Below, in pieces: positions 35,684 to 36,685 of a DNA stretch of 36,685 bases. The stretch is taken from assembly GCA_005808475.1 (NCBI GenBank), contig SYLY01000026.1, forward strand, positions 1-36,685, read 5' to 3'. Every line of letters starts with the position of its first letter. The stretch's first letter is position 1. The position numbers and the translations under genes are program-made. The DNA is from Acidobacteriota bacterium (lineage in GTDB: Bacteria; Acidobacteriota; Terriglobia; Bryobacterales; Bryobacteraceae). A model generated the notes under the pieces. It was not told the DNA's origin. It saw nothing but the letters and a program-made list of their open reading frames with translations, and searched no databases.

Positions 35684-35716
35684 ATCGACTATCGACTATC
35701 GCCTATCGCCTATCGA
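35684..35716 (+). repeat. Heptamer tandem repeat ATCG(A/C)CT
   Basis: Four consecutive 7-nt units (ATCGACT twice, ATCGCCT twice) plus a partial fifth. Such heptamer runs can vary in length by replication slippage. Confidence 0.75.
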
Positions 35717-35995
35717 AGGCCGGTTTCGCTGTTGCCGCCGTCAGGCGGCGCGGTTGGTTCTTTGCCTACCTTCGGCGTGGCCTCCGGTTGTTCCCACAGA
35801 GCCAAAAACGATGCCGCTCCCTCTTGCCCTGCTCCTTGTTGCGTAGAGGTCCTGTGCCCGCCGACGACCATCATTGGCGTTGTCTCTGCACAGTCTACGA
35901 GCACAGTTTCCGCCTGGAGCGTCCGAAAACCTTCCGAAATCACATGCTCAAAAAGCAGGGGCTCATTCGGGCTGCCTGTATATTGTTGATTCTAT

Positions 35996-36050
35996 TGGTG
36001 GGCGCGACAGGACTCGAACCTGTGACCTCCTGCGTGTGAAACATGTGCCG
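35996..36050 (-). repeat. Putative att site: 3' half of tRNA-Val(CAC), copy 3
   Basis: Identical over 55 bp to 9250-9304 and in the same orientation, 26.7 kb away. It contains tRNA positions 32-76 including the CAC anticodon and CCA, but no 5' half is found on the minus strand beyond 36050. The intact tRNA would be expected further right, outside the window. With copy 2 it brackets the carbohydrate locus. Confidence 0.75.
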
Positions 36051-36100
36051 AGCCTCCAAGATACCCGTCCCGTGAGGAACATTCTTTCAGTTCCAACAGG

Positions 36101-36178
36101 TTAGAGCACATGCCTTCGCTTGAACAGCATCCTCCATCGCGTCAATCGCGCTAATTCCTGCACAGTTCTTGCACAGTT
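36101..36178 (-). pseudogene. 26-codon conserved ORF tail beside att copy 3
   Basis: Counterpart of 9355-9432. The minus-strand reading NCARTVQELARLTRW and so on ends at a TAA (36101-36103). Nucleotide similarity to the other copy stops right at the first codon, which marks a recombination boundary. It is possibly the 3' end of a lost integrase gene; too short to prove. Confidence 0.35.
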
Positions 36179-36411
36179 GGGTGGGGTGAACCCCGTAATT
36201 GAGACAAACTGCTTTTGACACACTCGCCGTTCAATGATTTTTCCTACTCAAACCGCCGGTTCTCCGCCACAATGGTCCTCGGTTGGCGAAGCGGAAGCGG
36301 GCTCTGGTGGAGACCAACCCGCCGAGGAATAGCCAGCCGGAGACTCATCGAGACGATGGTCGGGGGGACCGGTTTCGGCCGGTTCCCCTTCTGTCTTAGC
36401 CTCAATACTCT

Positions 36412-36685
36412 GCACTTAAGGATCCTGATGGAGGAGGCGACATCGAGACGGCGGGTGGGGTGACGTCCGCGAGGGCGCAGGTTGTAGTTGCTCATTTTGC
36501 GCTTCACGCCGCGCGGGTTGACGCGTTGCCGGCGCGAAACAACGCGCTCCTCTAGGATCTCGGCGAGAACGGCTTCATGGAACAGTGCGAGCGCGTTCTT
36601 GTTCCGAGGGGGGAATAGCGCCCGAGCGGGTCATCTTGCGCTGGACAACTCGGACTGAGTGAAGGAAAGAGAGACGGTCGGGATC
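36412..36685 (-). pseudogene. IS4-family (DDE) transposase C-terminus, frameshifted and cut by the window edge
   Basis: From the right edge the minus strand reads DPDRLSFLHSVRVVQRKM, then TRSGAIPPSEQERAR, and hits a TGA at about 36575. After a shift near the C6 run at about 36611-36616, another frame continues with LFHEAVLAEILEERVVSRRQ, then RVNPRGVKRKMSNYNLRPR and RRLDVASSIRILK. Both halves fit the C-terminal part of one IS4-type transposase, where NPRxVKRKMSNY is a typical ending. After RILK the expected stop is TGC, and the frame stays open to 36244. Most of the gene lies beyond the window. Confidence 0.65.

Larger units (their letters stand above)
35144..35995. other. Gene-free stretch with short repeats
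   Basis: About 850 bp with no credible gene on either strand; the open frames are short, lack ribosome binding sites and match nothing I recognise. A T-arm-like sequence (GATCGGTTCGAGCCCGTC, about 35229-35246) is present, but the stem pairs poorly, so no tRNA is called. Short repeats inside are listed separately. Confidence 0.6.

Noticed and set aside
35788..36104. + strand frames ending in GATGLEPVTSCV or GRDRTRTCDLL
   Set aside because: These are antisense readings of the tRNA-Val fragment, a common annotation artefact.
36089..36115. D-arm-like GGTTAGAGCACATGCC near att copy 3
   Set aside because: It lies on the opposite strand from the tRNA fragment, and the equivalent bases in copy 2 have lost the pattern, so it is not the missing 5' half of the tRNA.
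1..36685. CRISPR array or defence system
   Set aside because: No regularly spaced repeats with unique spacers and no cas, restriction, retron or toxin core genes were seen; the only tandem repeats are the short ones near 35.3-35.7 kb.

Overview
This window looks like a piece of an Acidobacteria chromosome, most likely Bryobacterales/'Solibacter'-like. The DNA is GC-rich. It carries an Oar-type TonB-dependent transporter with a carboxypeptidase-regulatory N-terminal domain, a PPC / DUF1549-DUF1553 / DUF1501 cluster, several FG-GAP (VCBS) repeat proteins, and many exported glycosidase-like proteins with Sec or twin-arginine signals. No rRNA gene, intact tRNA, CRISPR array or replication gene is visible.

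Layout. (1) 0.3-8.0 kb: a lipoprotein with one SUMF1 domain and three RidA-like domains on the + strand faces a three-gene minus-strand operon (PPC-domain protein, DUF1549/DUF1553 cytochrome-like protein, DUF1501 protein). (2) 8.0-9.5 kb: a decayed zone with a small DUF5678-like gene, a truncated companion ORF and two 3'-end fragments of a tRNA-Val(CAC) gene. (3) 9.57-18.53 kb: a seven-gene minus-strand operon that starts with an RpiR-family regulator. It continues with an alpha/beta hydrolase, a propeller glycosidase-like protein, a PfkB sugar kinase, a second propeller protein, an FG-GAP protein and a beta-helix protein. Nearly every junction is a 4-nt start/stop overlap. (4) 18.61-28.22 kb: a divergent + strand operon of TonB-dependent transporter, GH29 alpha-L-fucosidase, FG-GAP protein and a TIM-barrel glycosidase-like protein, again with overlapping starts and stops. 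(5) 28.2-35.1 kb: a scrambled continuation. It holds a large LamG/CARDB protein interrupted by one amber codon, an FG-GAP paralogue interrupted by a frameshift, a repeated 200-bp gene junction, and three separate pieces of another GH29 fucosidase in permuted order. (6) 35.1-36.7 kb: non-coding sequence with short repeats, another tRNA-Val fragment, and the frameshifted C-terminus of an IS4-type transposase running off the edge.

Function. Regions 3 and 4 read as one glycan-utilisation locus built around a transporter with no SusD partner. Large exported FG-GAP proteins recur beside the enzymes, and intracellular sugar handling is suggested by the PfkB kinase and RpiR regulator. L-fucose-containing glycans are a plausible substrate because of the GH29 enzyme, but the substrate is inference.

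The most notable structural point is that the whole locus (9.57-35.1 kb) lies between two direct copies of a 183-bp module at 9250-9432 and 35996-36178. The module holds a perfect 55-bp repeat, including the 3' half of tRNA-Val(CAC), plus 128 bp of diverged but gapless similarity ending in a shared 26-codon reading-frame tail. This is what an integrated genomic island with att sites and integrase-gene relics would leave. The shattered right flank suggests that the island has been rearranged and is partly decaying.
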